From NCBI GenBank assembly GCA_963839475.1, contig CAWIVH010000017.1, forward strand, positions 434,001 through 498,000: a stretch of 64,000 bases of DNA, read 5' to 3'. Of the stretch, positions 1 to 9,034 are shown piece after piece (the first letter of the stretch is position 1; the number at the start of each line of letters is the position of its first letter). The notes under the pieces are model-generated. The model made no database searches, was not told where the DNA came from, and saw nothing but the letters and a program-made list of their open reading frames with translations. The stretch comes from CAWIVH01 sp963839475. Lineage in GTDB: Bacteria; Acidobacteriota; UBA6911. Position numbers and translations under genes: made by a program.

Positions 1-1
1 T

Positions 2-973
2 TGGATAACAGATCTCAGCCAGCTGAACCGACTCAAGCCGCTCGCCGAGGACAGCGGATTCCGTAACGCTTTTCTCAGTGCCAAACGCAAAGCGAAAGAG
101 GAGTTCATCCAGTGGATCAAAGGAACGTCCGGGGAGGTACTGGATCCGGACAGCATATTTGATTGCCAGGTAAAACGCATCCATGAGTACAAGCGGCAAC
201 TGCTCAATGCGCTGCGCATCGTTATCTTGTACAACCGCCTGAGGGAGGATCCCGGTCTCGAGATGGCGCCGCGCACCTTTTTCTTCGCCGGAAAAGCCGC
301 GCCGGCCTACCGGTTGGCGAAGCTCATCATCAAGTTTCTTAACAACCTCGCAGGCACGATTGCCGGAGACCCGGCGGTTAAGGGCCGTCTTAAGGTGGTC
401 TTCCTGCCCGAATATTGCGTGTCGCTTGCCGAGCGGCTGATACCGGCAAGCGATGTTTCCAACCAGATCTCAACGGCCGGATACGAGGCCAGTGGCACCA
501 GCAACATGAAGTTCATGATGAACGGCGCGTTGACGATCGGCACCCATGACGGGGCAACCATCGAAATGGCCCAGGAGGCAGGGGAGGACAACTTCTTCCT
601 CTTCGGTCTGACCGCAGATCAGGTGGCCGGCAGCCGAGGCTGGTACAGCCCATTCTGGCATTATGAGAACGAGCCTGAAACTCGCGCCGCCCTGGACCTG
701 ATATTTTCCGACTACTTCAGCCGCCATGAACCCGGTATCTTTATGCCATTCCGCGACACACTCCTTATGCACGGTGATCACTATCTGCACCTGGCGGACC
801 TTGAATCCTATTTGGAGGCAGACCGGCGACTGGTTGCTTTGTATGCCGATCCCGAGGCCTGGGCACGCAAAGCCATTTTAAATATCGCCGGATCAGGCCG
901 GTTCTCAAGCGACCGAACCATCGCGGAGTACGCAGCCGAAATCTGGAACGTAAAACCGTGCCCCATACCCTAA
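2..973 (+). CDS. glgP: Glycogen/alpha-glucan phosphorylase, C-terminal part (5' end outside window)
   Basis: Catalyses phosphorolysis of alpha-1,4-glucans to glucose-1-phosphate with pyridoxal phosphate as cofactor, in the cytoplasm. The frame is open from base 2, so the gene enters from outside the window; about 323 codons are visible, covering the C-terminal domain. Seen directly: the family motif KRIHEYKRQLLN (bases 173-208) and EASGTSNMK (484-510), whose lysine forms the Schiff base with PLP, followed by NGALTIGTHDGATIE. The stop is the TAA at 971-973. It lies upstream of pgi on the same strand, and a glgX relic follows pgi, so this was probably a glycogen mobilisation locus. The motifs leave little doubt about the family. 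Confidence 0.96.
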   Translation, partial: WITDLSQLNRLKPLAEDSGFRNAFLSAKRKAKEEFIQWIKGTSGEVLDPDSIFDCQVKRIHEYKRQLLNALRIVILYNRLREDPGLEMAPRTFFFAGKAAPAYRLAKLIIKFLNNLAGTIAGDPAVKGRLKVVFLPEYCVSLAERLIPASDVSNQISTAGYEASGTSNMKFMMNGALTIGTHDGATIEMAQEAGEDNFFLFGLTADQVAGSRGWYSPFWHYENEPETRAALDLIFSDYFSRHEPGIFMPFRDTLLMHGDHYLHLADLESYLEADRRLVALYADPEAWARKAILNIAGSGRFSSDRTIAEYAAEIWNVKPCPIP

Positions 974-1109
974 GGGGTTTCTGTCGCGCCCCTCACAGAA
1001 TCCTGGACGTCGACCTCGAGCCGGTCATGGACCTGATCCTCAGAGCAGTGAAGCCAGACTGCATGAGGCTAAAATGCCTGATTCGCAACAGCATGATCTG
1101 GAGTGAATG

Positions 1110-1202
1110 ATGGACATCAAAGTCGAGGGCCAGGTCCACGTCCAGGTGGAAGTCCAGGACCAACTCCTCGGAACGCGGAGTTTCACAACAGTAACAATTT
1201 GA
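1110..1202 (+). other. Low-complexity GTCCAGG-type repeat with a possible 30-codon ORF
   Basis: Between glgP and pgi, bases 1126-1162 hold imperfect repeats of GTCCAGG/GTCCACG. An ATG at 1110 opens a 30-codon frame with alternating Val and polar residues (VHVQVEVQ). There is no good ribosome binding site and I recognise no family, so this is more likely a small intergenic repeat than a gene. Confidence 0.2.
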
Positions 1203-1220
1203 ATTTGAAGGAGAACCACA

Positions 1221-2858
1221 ATGGAGAAGGCAACACTGCCGCTCACCGAACGTCCGGCATGGAAGGCACTCGAAGCTCATTACCAACAAATCCGGAACCT
1301 GCATTTGCGCGATCTTTTCGCCGGCGACCCTGCGCGCGGTGAGCGCATGACGGTCGAGGCCGCCGGCCTTTATCTCGATTACTCGAAAAATCGCATTAGC
1401 GAAAAAACCCTGTCTCTGCTCCTGCAGTTGGCAGAGGAATCGGGGTTGCGGGAGAGGATCGACGCCATGTTTCAGGGCGAGAAAATCAACGTCACGGAAA
1501 AGCGGGCGGTCCTGCACGTGGCTTTGCGCGCTCCGCGAGACGCGACGATCGTCGTCGACGGGGAAAATGTCGTCCCGCAGGTTCACGCCGTGCTTGACAG
1601 AATGGCCGATTTTTCCTGCCGGGTCCGGAACGGCTCCTGGAAGGGGTACACTGGGAAGCCCATTCGCAATGTCGTCAACATCGGCATTGGGGGTTCCGAC
1701 CTGGGCCCGGTCATGGCCTACGAAGCTCTTCGACATTACAGCGATCGGAGCAAAACCTTCCGTTTTGTCTCCAACATCGATGGCACCGATTTCGTGGAAG
1801 CGACCTGCGACCTCAATCCGGCCGAGACGCTTTTCATAGTTTCGTCGAAAACTTTCACCACCTTGGAGACCATGACCAACGCGCGGAGCGCGCGCGAGTG
1901 GCTGCTCCGGGGATTCGGAGGTGACGTCTGTGCGGTGGCCCGACACTTCGTTGCGGTATCCACAAACGCTCAAAAGGTATCGGAGTTCGGCATCGATACA
2001 TCCAACATGTTCGAGTTCTGGGACTGGGTCGGCGGGCGCTACTCGATGGATTCCGCGATCGGCCTCTCAACGATGCTGGCCATCGGACCGGAATGCTTCC
2101 GAGCCTTGCTGGGTGGCCTTCGCCAGATGGATGAGCACTTCCTGACCGCCCCTTTCGGCCGCAATCTGCCGGTGCTTATGGGGCTTCTGGCCGTCTGGTA
2201 CAACAACTTCTTCGAAGCCCAAACCGTGGCGGTTTTGCCTTACGAGCAGTATCTGAAGCGCTTCCCTGCCTACCTGCAACAATTGGTCATGGAGAGCAAC
2301 GGCAAACGCGTCACTCTGGATGGCGTAGCCGTGAACTACGAGACGAGCCCGATTTACTTCGGCGAACCGGGAACGAATGGCCAGCATTCCTTCTATCAGC
2401 TGATTCATCAGGGGACGAAACTCATCCCCTGCGACTTCATCGCGCTGGTCGAGCCGATCCACTCGCTCGGTAGGCACCACGACATGCTCCTGGCCAACAC
2501 CTTTGCCCAAGCCGAGGCCCTGGCATTCGGCAAAACCGCCGCGGAGGTCAAGGCCGAGGGTACGCCGGATTGGATGATCCCGCACCGGGTTTTCGAAGGC
2601 AACCGGCCGTCCAACATGATCCTCGCCGACCGGCTCACGCCCGAAACTCTGGGCAGTCTGATCGCCCTGTATGAGCACAGCACCTTTACCCAAGGCGTCA
2701 TCTGGAATATCGGCTCCTTTGACCAGTGGGGTGTCGAACTGGGCAAGGTTCTGGCCAACCGCATCATTCCGGAGCTCGAATGCGCGGATGAACCCGAACT
2801 CCGTCACGACAGTTCCACGAATAATCTGATCCGGCGCTATCGAAACAGGCCATCATGA
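1221..2858 (+). CDS. pgi: Glucose-6-phosphate isomerase
   Basis: Interconverts glucose-6-phosphate and fructose-6-phosphate in glycolysis and gluconeogenesis. The 545-residue product has the usual length for the bacterial/eukaryotic-type family. Visible motifs in order: VVNIGIGGSDLG (about residue 151), SKTFTT (about 208) for phosphate binding, GGRYSMDSAIG (about 270, PGI signature 1), ESNGK with the catalytic Glu (about 357), HQGTK with the catalytic His (about 395), and GSFDQWGVELGK (about 497, PGI signature 2 with the catalytic Lys). The start ATG has an AAGGAG ribosome site about 8 bases upstream. Its stop overlaps the ATG of the glgX relic (ATGA), indicating an original glgP-pgi-glgX operon. 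Confidence 0.98.
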   Translation: MEKATLPLTERPAWKALEAHYQQIRNLHLRDLFAGDPARGERMTVEAAGLYLDYSKNRISEKTLSLLLQLAEESGLRERIDAMFQGEKINVTEKRAVLHVALRAPRDATIVVDGENVVPQVHAVLDRMADFSCRVRNGSWKGYTGKPIRNVVNIGIGGSDLGPVMAYEALRHYSDRSKTFRFVSNIDGTDFVEATCDLNPAETLFIVSSKTFTTLETMTNARSAREWLLRGFGGDVCAVARHFVAVSTNAQKVSEFGIDTSNMFEFWDWVGGRYSMDSAIGLSTMLAIGPECFRALLGGLRQMDEHFLTAPFGRNLPVLMGLLAVWYNNFFEAQTVAVLPYEQYLKRFPAYLQQLVMESNGKRVTLDGVAVNYETSPIYFGEPGTNGQHSFYQLIHQGTKLIPCDFIALVEPIHSLGRHHDMLLANTFAQAEALAFGKTAAEVKAEGTPDWMIPHRVFEGNRPSNMILADRLTPETLGSLIALYEHSTFTQGVIWNIGSFDQWGVELGKVLANRIIPELECADEPELRHDSSTNNLIRRYRNRPS

Positions 2859-3139
2859 GTATGAAACCCCGGACGACGAGCGGCCGAAGTTATTCTCTGG
2901 GAGCCTCAGTCACCGAGGGCGGGGTAATCCTCAGTCTTTGTTCGAAAATCCGTATCGATCCGGCAACCGGCCGGTTTTATCAGTAAAGGCCCGTATTCGA
3001 TCCGTACGTGAAGCCGCGACAGTTATACGGCTACACTGTTGATGGACCGTCTGATCCCGCCAACGGCATGCGTTTCGATTGGGCCAAAGTCCTCCTCGAC
3101 CAGTAGGGGAGAGCTGTTGTAGCGCCGAAATACTATAGC
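2855..3139 (+). pseudogene. glgX: Decayed 5' fragment of glycogen debranching enzyme GlgX
   Basis: Reading from the ATG overlapping the pgi stop, one continuous frame gives SYSLGASVTEGGV, then RIDPATGRFYQ, a TAA stop (2984-2986), then QLYGYTVDGPSDPANGMRF and DWAKVLLDQ, a TAG stop (3104-3106), then GRAVVAPKYYS. These are, in order and in the same frame, the conserved N-terminal segments of GlgX-type debranching enzymes (PLGAT..GVNF, LYGYRVDGP..PA.GLRF, KVLLDPYGRAVV). Relative to the family about 15-20 codons are missing between the first two segments, and two sense codons have become stops. Nothing of the catalytic domain remains downstream, so this is a dead remnant. The family call is from remembered motifs. 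Confidence 0.8.
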
Positions 3140-3316
3140 CACCGGTTCGTGAACCTGCTGGTTGCGTATTTCGAGCAGGAGTGCTGTCAGGCGATTCAGA
3201 ATGCAGGGTTGCGCTGCGAAATGTGTGCCGGTAAACTCAATCCGATAAGGTTCGGTTGTAAGTTTTGATTCCCGCCCCGGTGGGCGACAGAACCCAGGTC
3301 GGTCATGGAGTCAAGT

Positions 3317-3787
3317 ATGAGCGCAACGAAACGAGTGGCGGTGACGGGAGTGATGATGCTTTTGTGTGCCACAATGGTTCTGGCCAAACCGAATTTCAGC
3401 GGTCGCTGGAAAATGAACGCTTCCCTGAGCAACTTTGGGGAGGTTCCGACCCCTACCAGCCTCGTGCAGCAAATCACTCACAACGATCCCGAACTCAAAG
3501 TGACCACCAACCAGGTTGGAGAGATGGGTGAATTCACGCTGGATTACAGCTACACCACGGACGGAAAAGAGTGCGTCAACAAGTTTCGCAACATTGATCG
3601 CAAGAGCACCGCTCAATGGGAGGGTGATACGCTCGTCATCGATTCGAAAATGAATCTGGAAGGAAATGCCGTCACCGTCATCGAAAGGTGGAGTCTGTCA
3701 GAGGATGGCAAAACCCTTACCAACCACCGTGTTCTGAAGGGGCCCGAGGGAGAAACCAGGGTGAAAACCGTAATGGAAAAACAGTGA
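3317..3787 (+). CDS. Small secreted protein, lipocalin-like, function unknown
   Basis: A 156-residue protein with a signal peptide (basic MSATKR start, hydrophobic core to about residue 23, AKP cleavage region). The mature part begins NFSGRWKMNASLSNFG, a start I associate with secreted acidobacterial proteins predicted to form a small beta-barrel or lipocalin-like fold. The C-terminal half (WEGDTLVID, VIERWSLSEDGKTL) has the alternating pattern of beta-strands. The ATG at 3317 is preferred over that at 3305 because GGAG lies about 6 bases upstream. It stands alone between the glgX relic and the TonB receptor. No catalytic motif is visible and the function is unknown. Confidence 0.75.
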   Translation: MSATKRVAVTGVMMLLCATMVLAKPNFSGRWKMNASLSNFGEVPTPTSLVQQITHNDPELKVTTNQVGEMGEFTLDYSYTTDGKECVNKFRNIDRKSTAQWEGDTLVIDSKMNLEGNAVTVIERWSLSEDGKTLTNHRVLKGPEGETRVKTVMEKQ

Positions 3788-4185
3788 AGGGACGCAGCAG
3801 GCTTATCCCATGACCTCAGAGTATTCATCCGCAATGACCGCAAAGATTATCGCATCCTAATCTGCAGCATTAGTAATACTGATTCATACGCTGTTTTCTG
3901 TGTTGACACGCGCACCGCGTTTCGTGCAAGGTAGGCCGCAACTAGCTGCCTAATACATCGAGCGATTTCGCAGTTTTGGAAATTGGCTCCTGGGAAGGCA
4001 ACTCGAAACTGGCCCCGGCTGACGAGGGTGCTCCAGATTTAAGCCCGTCATCAACGTCGACCATCAGTTCTCCGGGTCCAACCAAGCCTATGTAATCCTG
4101 CGGCAGCAGGCATAAATCAAGGCTTTTCTCATTTTTAAGTTTTTATGATCAGCACGGGAAATATCGCACAGGAGGTTTGTTTGTT
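3788..4185. other. Intergenic region upstream of the TonB receptor
   Basis: About 400 bases without a supportable gene. It holds the upstream region of the receptor gene: an AGGAGG ribosome site at 4170-4175 and an AT-rich stretch with TATGAT at 4144-4149 that could be a -10 element, although no good -35 is spaced correctly. A TTGACA at 3903-3908 also lacks a matching -10. Nothing else is recognised. Confidence 0.4.
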
Positions 4186-7100
4186 ATGGGTCGAAGATCA
4201 TGGATGTTTGCCTTTCTTGTACTGTTTGCCACGGCCTTGTGTCCTGTGGTTTTCGGGCAGGCGCCGACGGGCCGTATCGCCGGAACTGTTGCCGATGGTT
4301 CGGGAGCCGTGATCCCAGGTGCCGATGTCTCGGCCAAGAACGATGCCACCGGCCAGGAACTGGTGACGGTGACTACGGATAATGGCACCTATTTGATTCC
4401 AAGCGTACCGAGCGGGACCTATACGGTTACCGTGTCGGTCACGGGATTTAAAAAGGCGGTCATCAAGGATGTGAAGGTGGAGGTCGGCACCCCTGCCACC
4501 GTCAATGCGACCATGGAAATCGGCGCGCAGGCCGAAGAGGTCATCGTGACCGGCGGCGCCGAAATCCTGCAGACTCAGAGCGCGAACGTCTCCACCACCA
4601 TCCAGGGGCGGCAGATAACAGAACTGCCTTTCACCTCGCGCGATGCCCTGGATCTCGTGCTGATGTTGCCTGGGACGACGACTCCTGGCCGACCGCGGTC
4701 TTCGTCCATCAACGCTCTGCCGAGAGGGTCATTGAACATCACGATTGACGGGATCAATGTGCAGGACAACCTGCTGAAGTCGGATGACGGCTTTTTCACC
4801 TACATCCGCCCGCGCATCGACGCGGTGGAAGAAGTTACCGTATCGACATCCAATCCCGGAGCCGAAAGTTCGTCGGAAGGGGCGGTCGCGGTCAAGTTCG
4901 TCACCCGTCAGGGCACCAATGCTTACCATGGCAGCCTTTACTATTACTATCGCAGCCCGGGGTTGAATGCCAACACCTTCTTCATCAACCGCGACGGTGC
5001 CAAACTGTGCGACGGCAAGGCCTGCCGCGAAAAGATCATCCTTCATCAGCCCGGCGGCCGTGTCGGGGGTCCAATCAGAATTCCCGGATTGTTTGACGGC
5101 CGGGACAAGGCATTTTTCTTCGTCAATTACGAGGAGTTCCGACTTCCCGAACAGTATGCCCGCACCCGGACCATCTTCAGCCCCGATGCCCAGAATGGCA
5201 TCTTCAAATATGTGGGCGGGCCCGCATCCGGCATAAACCTTTTACAGCTTGCTGCCGCCAATGGCCATGTTGCGACGCCGGATCCCACCGTCGCCAGTCT
5301 GTTGAGCAGCATTCGAGGTTCGACCAGTGGGAAGGGCAATATCACCCAAACGGCGGATCCGAATTTGCAGTACTTTGACTTCACCAATACCGGGGGGCAG
5401 GTTCGGCGATTCCCGACGGTCCGCTTTGATTTCAACTTCACGTCAAAACATCACCTGGAAAATACCTGGAACCTGCAGAGGTTCAATTCCAAGATCGACT
5501 TCCTGAACAGCGTAGATCCTCAATTCCCGGGTTTCCCATTGCATGGCAGCCAGACATCCTGGCGTTTTTCGGATTCCCTTGCCTTGCGATCGACCTTGAC
5601 ATCCCGCCTTGTAAACGAAGCCCGCTTTGGATTAACGGGAGGCACCAGCCTTTTCTTCGGTGATGTTAGTCCTGCCGGATTCTCCGATCCCGCTGCAAAC
5701 ATGGATGGGTATGCATTGAGCATGAGCTCAGCGGGTATAACCAATGCCTATAATACCAACGCACCCTCGCGCCGAAATTCCCCCACCAAAATGTTCAATG
5801 ACAATCTGACCTGGACCAAGGGGAGCCACAACATCAACCTCGGCTTCAACTTCACACAAATTAACCTCTGGAGCGAGGCTTACACCTACCTTGTTCCGCC
5901 GGTCACCTTAGCCATGGACTCCACCGACCCGGCCAACTCGATGTTCACGGCGGCCAATTTCCCGGGCGCATCTAGCTCCGACCAAAGCCGCGCAGCCGCG
6001 ATCTATTCGGTGTTGACGGGTCGTGTTACCGGCATCAGCGGGCGGGGAGTATTGAATGAAGATTCAGGCAAATATGCCTACAACGGGGCCGCAACCGAGA
6101 GGGCGCGGCAGCGTGAAATGGGGATGTACGTTCAGGATTCATGGCGCATGAGCTCCGGATTCACCCTCAACTATGGGCTGCGTTGGGAAATCCAGTATCC
6201 GTTCACGACACTGAACAACTACTATTCTTTCACGACCTACAATCAGCTCTATGGCATTTCCGGCCCGGGAAACCTGTTCAAGCCGGGAATAACCGCCTCG
6301 GGAAGGCAGACGCAGTTTGTCCAATTCAAGCCCGGCGATGCGGCTTACCCGACGAAGTACAAGAATTTCGCCCCGACCTTCGGCTTTGCCTGGACTCCCG
6401 ACATCAAGGAAGGAATCCTGGGGAAGATCCTGGGATCGGGCTCGCAGTCGGTCTTCCGTGGTGGTTACTCCATCGCCTATAACCGGGAAGGGACCAACGT
6501 CGTTTCGAGCATTCTGGGGGCGAATCCCGGCGGATACGTTACCGCAAACAAAAATGTGGCGACCGGGAACATTGGAGCCCTGCCGGTTCTTTTCCGCGAC
6601 AAAAGCAGACTCGCGCCTCCACCCATTCCCGAAGCTCCCGTCTATCCGCTGACAGGCGCCGTCACAGATTCTGCCAATGCCTTCGATCCCTCCATCCGGC
6701 TTGGCTACGTTCAGTCATGGTCCCTGGGCTGGCAGCGTGAACTCAACAAAAACACGGTTTTCGAAGTCCGGTATGTGGGCAACCACGGCACCAAGCTTTG
6801 GCGGCAATACAACCTGAACGAAACAAACGTTATCGAAAACGGGATGTTCGACGAATTCAGGCTGGCCATGGCCAACCTGCAAGCCAACCTCGCCGCCGGG
6901 GGAACGCGCGGCGGAAGTATCGCCTATTTCGGTCCCGGTACAGGCACCTCACCGTTGCCGATCACACTCGCCTATCTCAACGGCCTGCCAGCCTCCGCTG
7001 CCAGCACCCCAGGCAGCTATACAGGGTCCAGCTGGAAGAGCACGACCTATGTCAACCAGCTTTTTCCGGGTAACCCGGCGCCCATCACCTATGCCAACAA

Positions 7101-8073
7101 CCTGAACGCGGCAGCGGCACAGCGCAGCAATGCGATCAAAGCAGGGTTGCCGGCGAATTTCTTCGTAGTGAACCCCGACAAGCTCGGAGGAGCATGGACT
7201 GTCGATAACGGTGGAGGTTCCACATATAACGCCGTTACGGTGGAATTGCGCCGCCGGCTTTCCAAGGGTCTCCTTGTCCAGGGCAATTACACTTATGGGA
7301 AGGCGATGACGGACATGTTCGGCTCCAGTTCCTCGGTGGCCTACGCCTATTCGACTCTCCGCCGGCCTGGCCTGAGCAAGACCCTATCACCATGGAACAT
7401 CACCCACGCCTTCAAGGTGAACTGGATTTATGAAATGCCTTTTGGTAAGGGAAAACCGATGGCCAGCAATCTGAACGGAGTGCTCGACCGCCTCGTCGGC
7501 GGCTGGGAATTCCATGGCATGGGCCGCGTCCAGAGTGGATCACCTTTCAACTTCGGCAACGTCCAGCTGGTGGGCATGTCGGTGGATGACCTGCGCAAAG
7601 CCGTACACATCTGGAACGATGACGCGGCCAAGATCACCTATTACCTGCCGCAGGACATTATCCTCAATACCCGGCGCGCATGGAACGTCACCTCGACCGG
7701 GTATTCCTCGCTGGGTGCTCCGCAAGGGCGTTACATAGCGCCGGCCAATACCGGGGGTTGCATCGGGCGCTACACCGGCGAGTGCGGTTACTCCAATGTG
7801 GTTCTTTTCGGCCCCCGTTTCGTCCGCTTCGACCTGAGCGCAGTTAAGAGGATCAAACTCACGGAAGGCACCAATTTTGAGATCCGTGCTGAGTTCCTCG
7901 ACGCATTCAACAATAAGAACATCATGGTCCAGTCTGCAAGCAACGCCGCGACCAGCATCTCGGGCTTCTCCGGGGCGACGTTCGGCCAGACCCTTAACAG
8001 TTATCGCGATACATCGACGACGAATGATCCGGGCTGCCGCCTGATCCAGTTCGTCGCCCGCTTCAACTTCTAG
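4186..8073 (+). CDS. Oar-like TonB-dependent outer-membrane receptor with carboxypeptidase-regulatory domain
   Basis: A 1295-residue outer-membrane protein. Order: signal peptide (residues 1-24, ending VFGQA), a CarboxypepD_reg/transthyretin-like domain (about 25-110: GRIAGTVADGSGAVIPGADV, PSGTYTVTV), a TonB plug (about 120-230: ELPFTSRDALDLVLMLPG, ITIDGINVQDN), then a long beta-barrel ending in Phe (FVARFNF), as outer-membrane proteins do. Such Oar/SusC-type receptors are numerous in Acidobacteriota and are thought to import large substrates such as oligosaccharides; the substrate here cannot be told. The ATG at 4186 has AGGAGG 10 bases upstream; the in-frame TTG at 4177 would sit on that site. 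An inverted repeat follows the gene. Confidence 0.93.
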   Translation: MGRRSWMFAFLVLFATALCPVVFGQAPTGRIAGTVADGSGAVIPGADVSAKNDATGQELVTVTTDNGTYLIPSVPSGTYTVTVSVTGFKKAVIKDVKVEVGTPATVNATMEIGAQAEEVIVTGGAEILQTQSANVSTTIQGRQITELPFTSRDALDLVLMLPGTTTPGRPRSSSINALPRGSLNITIDGINVQDNLLKSDDGFFTYIRPRIDAVEEVTVSTSNPGAESSSEGAVAVKFVTRQGTNAYHGSLYYYYRSPGLNANTFFINRDGAKLCDGKACREKIILHQPGGRVGGPIRIPGLFDGRDKAFFFVNYEEFRLPEQYARTRTIFSPDAQNGIFKYVGGPASGINLLQLAAANGHVATPDPTVASLLSSIRGSTSGKGNITQTADPNLQYFDFTNTGGQVRRFPTVRFDFNFTSKHHLENTWNLQRFNSKIDFLNSVDPQFPGFPLHGSQTSWRFSDSLALRSTLTSRLVNEARFGLTGGTSLFFGDVSPAGFSDPAANMDGYALSMSSAGITNAYNTNAPSRRNSPTKMFNDNLTWTKGSHNINLGFNFTQINLWSEAYTYLVPPVTLAMDSTDPANSMFTAANFPGASSSDQSRAAAIYSVLTGRVTGISGRGVLNEDSGKYAYNGAATERARQREMGMYVQDSWRMSSGFTLNYGLRWEIQYPFTTLNNYYSFTTYNQLYGISGPGNLFKPGITASGRQTQFVQFKPGDAAYPTKYKNFAPTFGFAWTPDIKEGILGKILGSGSQSVFRGGYSIAYNREGTNVVSSILGANPGGYVTANKNVATGNIGALPVLFRDKSRLAPPPIPEAPVYPLTGAVTDSANAFDPSIRLGYVQSWSLGWQRELNKNTVFEVRYVGNHGTKLWRQYNLNETNVIENGMFDEFRLAMANLQANLAAGGTRGGSIAYFGPGTGTSPLPITLAYLNGLPASAASTPGSYTGSSWKSTTYVNQLFPGNPAPITYANNLNAAAAQRSNAIKAGLPANFFVVNPDKLGGAWTVDNGGGSTYNAVTVELRRRLSKGLLVQGNYTYGKAMTDMFGSSSSVAYAYSTLRRPGLSKTLSPWNITHAFKVNWIYEMPFGKGKPMASNLNGVLDRLVGGWEFHGMGRVQSGSPFNFGNVQLVGMSVDDLRKAVHIWNDDAAKITYYLPQDIILNTRRAWNVTSTGYSSLGAPQGRYIAPANTGGCIGRYTGECGYSNVVLFGPRFVRFDLSAVKRIKLTEGTNFEIRAEFLDAFNNKNIMVQSASNAATSISGFSGATFGQTLNSYRDTSTTNDPGCRLIQFVARFNF

Positions 8074-8089
8074 CGCATCTCTAGTCGCC

Positions 8090-8123
8090 GAAGGGGAGGG
8101 AACTTCCCGGTTCCCTTCCCTTC
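8090..8123 (+). terminator. Hairpin after the TonB receptor gene, terminator-like without T-tract
   Basis: Inverted repeat with 14-base arms (8090-8103 and 8110-8123, one mismatch) around a 6-base loop, 16 bases after the receptor stop. No run of T follows, so it may be an mRNA-stabilising 3' structure rather than an intrinsic terminator. Confidence 0.45.
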
Positions 8124-8323
8124 TCCCCATTCGAAGATCGGATGGCTGCTCCAGACGAGTGCTTGAGTCCGATGAAGGATTCTCTGTCCATTCCTCTTCC
8201 CAAATCCAACTTTCCATGGCTTTTGAATTCAAGTTCTTTTAGATTGATGCCAGCCAATCGCTATCTTTCTGCTCGCCGCCCCGGATCCGGAATTCCGATC
8301 CGACGGCTTTATCGGAGGCCAAG

Positions 8324-9034
8324 ATGAGGAATCCTGCCATTGTCATTCTGTTACTCATTTCCGCGGCGCTCGCTGGCACCGGGGCCGAAAAAAAAGCGAA
8401 GCCATGGACCGAATGGTCGCAGAAGGAGGCACAGAGGATTCTTGACGATTCCGCCTGGGGGCAGACACAGGTTGAATCGGATGTCAGCGAGATGTTTTTC
8501 ACCCCCACAACGGGGAAGGATATATCACGCGCAGCCAAAGGTGCCGTCAACCAGGCTACCTCGCTCAATCTGCGCATACGCCTGCTCTCGGCGAAACCCA
8601 TTCGTCAGGCATTCGCCCGCCTCATCGAGCTCCAGCAGAAAACACCTAATAAGCAGCTTTCGGAATCGCTGCGCGCCTTCGTAGAGAGGAATTTTGACCA
8701 ATACATCGTGGTGGCTGTGGATTTCGACTGCAAGGACCAGCGCTACTCCGGCCAGGCCATGCAGCTTTTCAACAGCATGACCGCGGATGTGCTCAAGAAC
8801 AATACCTACGTCGAGACCAAGAAAGGCCAGCGTGTGTTTCTCTCGGACTACAAAGCTCCCATCAATGACGGCATCGGGGCGAAATTCATTTTCCCCAGGA
8901 CTTCGTCCGGAGATCCTTTCGTCACGCCCGAGAGCGGTGAGTTACGATTTTATTCGGAACTGACCAAGAGCCTGGTTCTGAACATGAAGTTCAAGGTGTC
9001 GGATCTCATGTCGGACGGAGTGCTGGAATATTAA
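8324..9034 (+). CDS. Secreted protein of unknown function
   Basis: A 236-residue protein with an N-terminal signal peptide (MRNPAIVILLLISAALAG, cleavage probably near GTGAEKK). The mature start KPWTEWSQKEAQRILDDSAW resembles a recurrent family of exported acidobacterial proteins of unknown function. No enzymatic motif is seen. GGAGG lies 5 bases before the ATG. The stop shares one base with the next start (TAATG), so it is probably translationally coupled to the PepSY-like gene that follows, and both products would be exported. Confidence 0.7.
   Translation: MRNPAIVILLLISAALAGTGAEKKAKPWTEWSQKEAQRILDDSAWGQTQVESDVSEMFFTPTTGKDISRAAKGAVNQATSLNLRIRLLSAKPIRQAFARLIELQQKTPNKQLSESLRAFVERNFDQYIVVAVDFDCKDQRYSGQAMQLFNSMTADVLKNNTYVETKKGQRVFLSDYKAPINDGIGAKFIFPRTSSGDPFVTPESGELRFYSELTKSLVLNMKFKVSDLMSDGVLEY

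Noticed and set aside
993..2807. Long minus-strand frames opposite pgi (993-1973, 2067-2807)
   Set aside because: Their products are low-complexity and match nothing, while the plus strand carries a complete pgi with all catalytic motifs; they are antisense shadows of a codon-biased gene.
3903..3931. TTGACA at 3903 as the -35 of a receptor promoter
   Set aside because: No acceptable -10 at 16-18 bases and a distance of about 280 bases to the gene.
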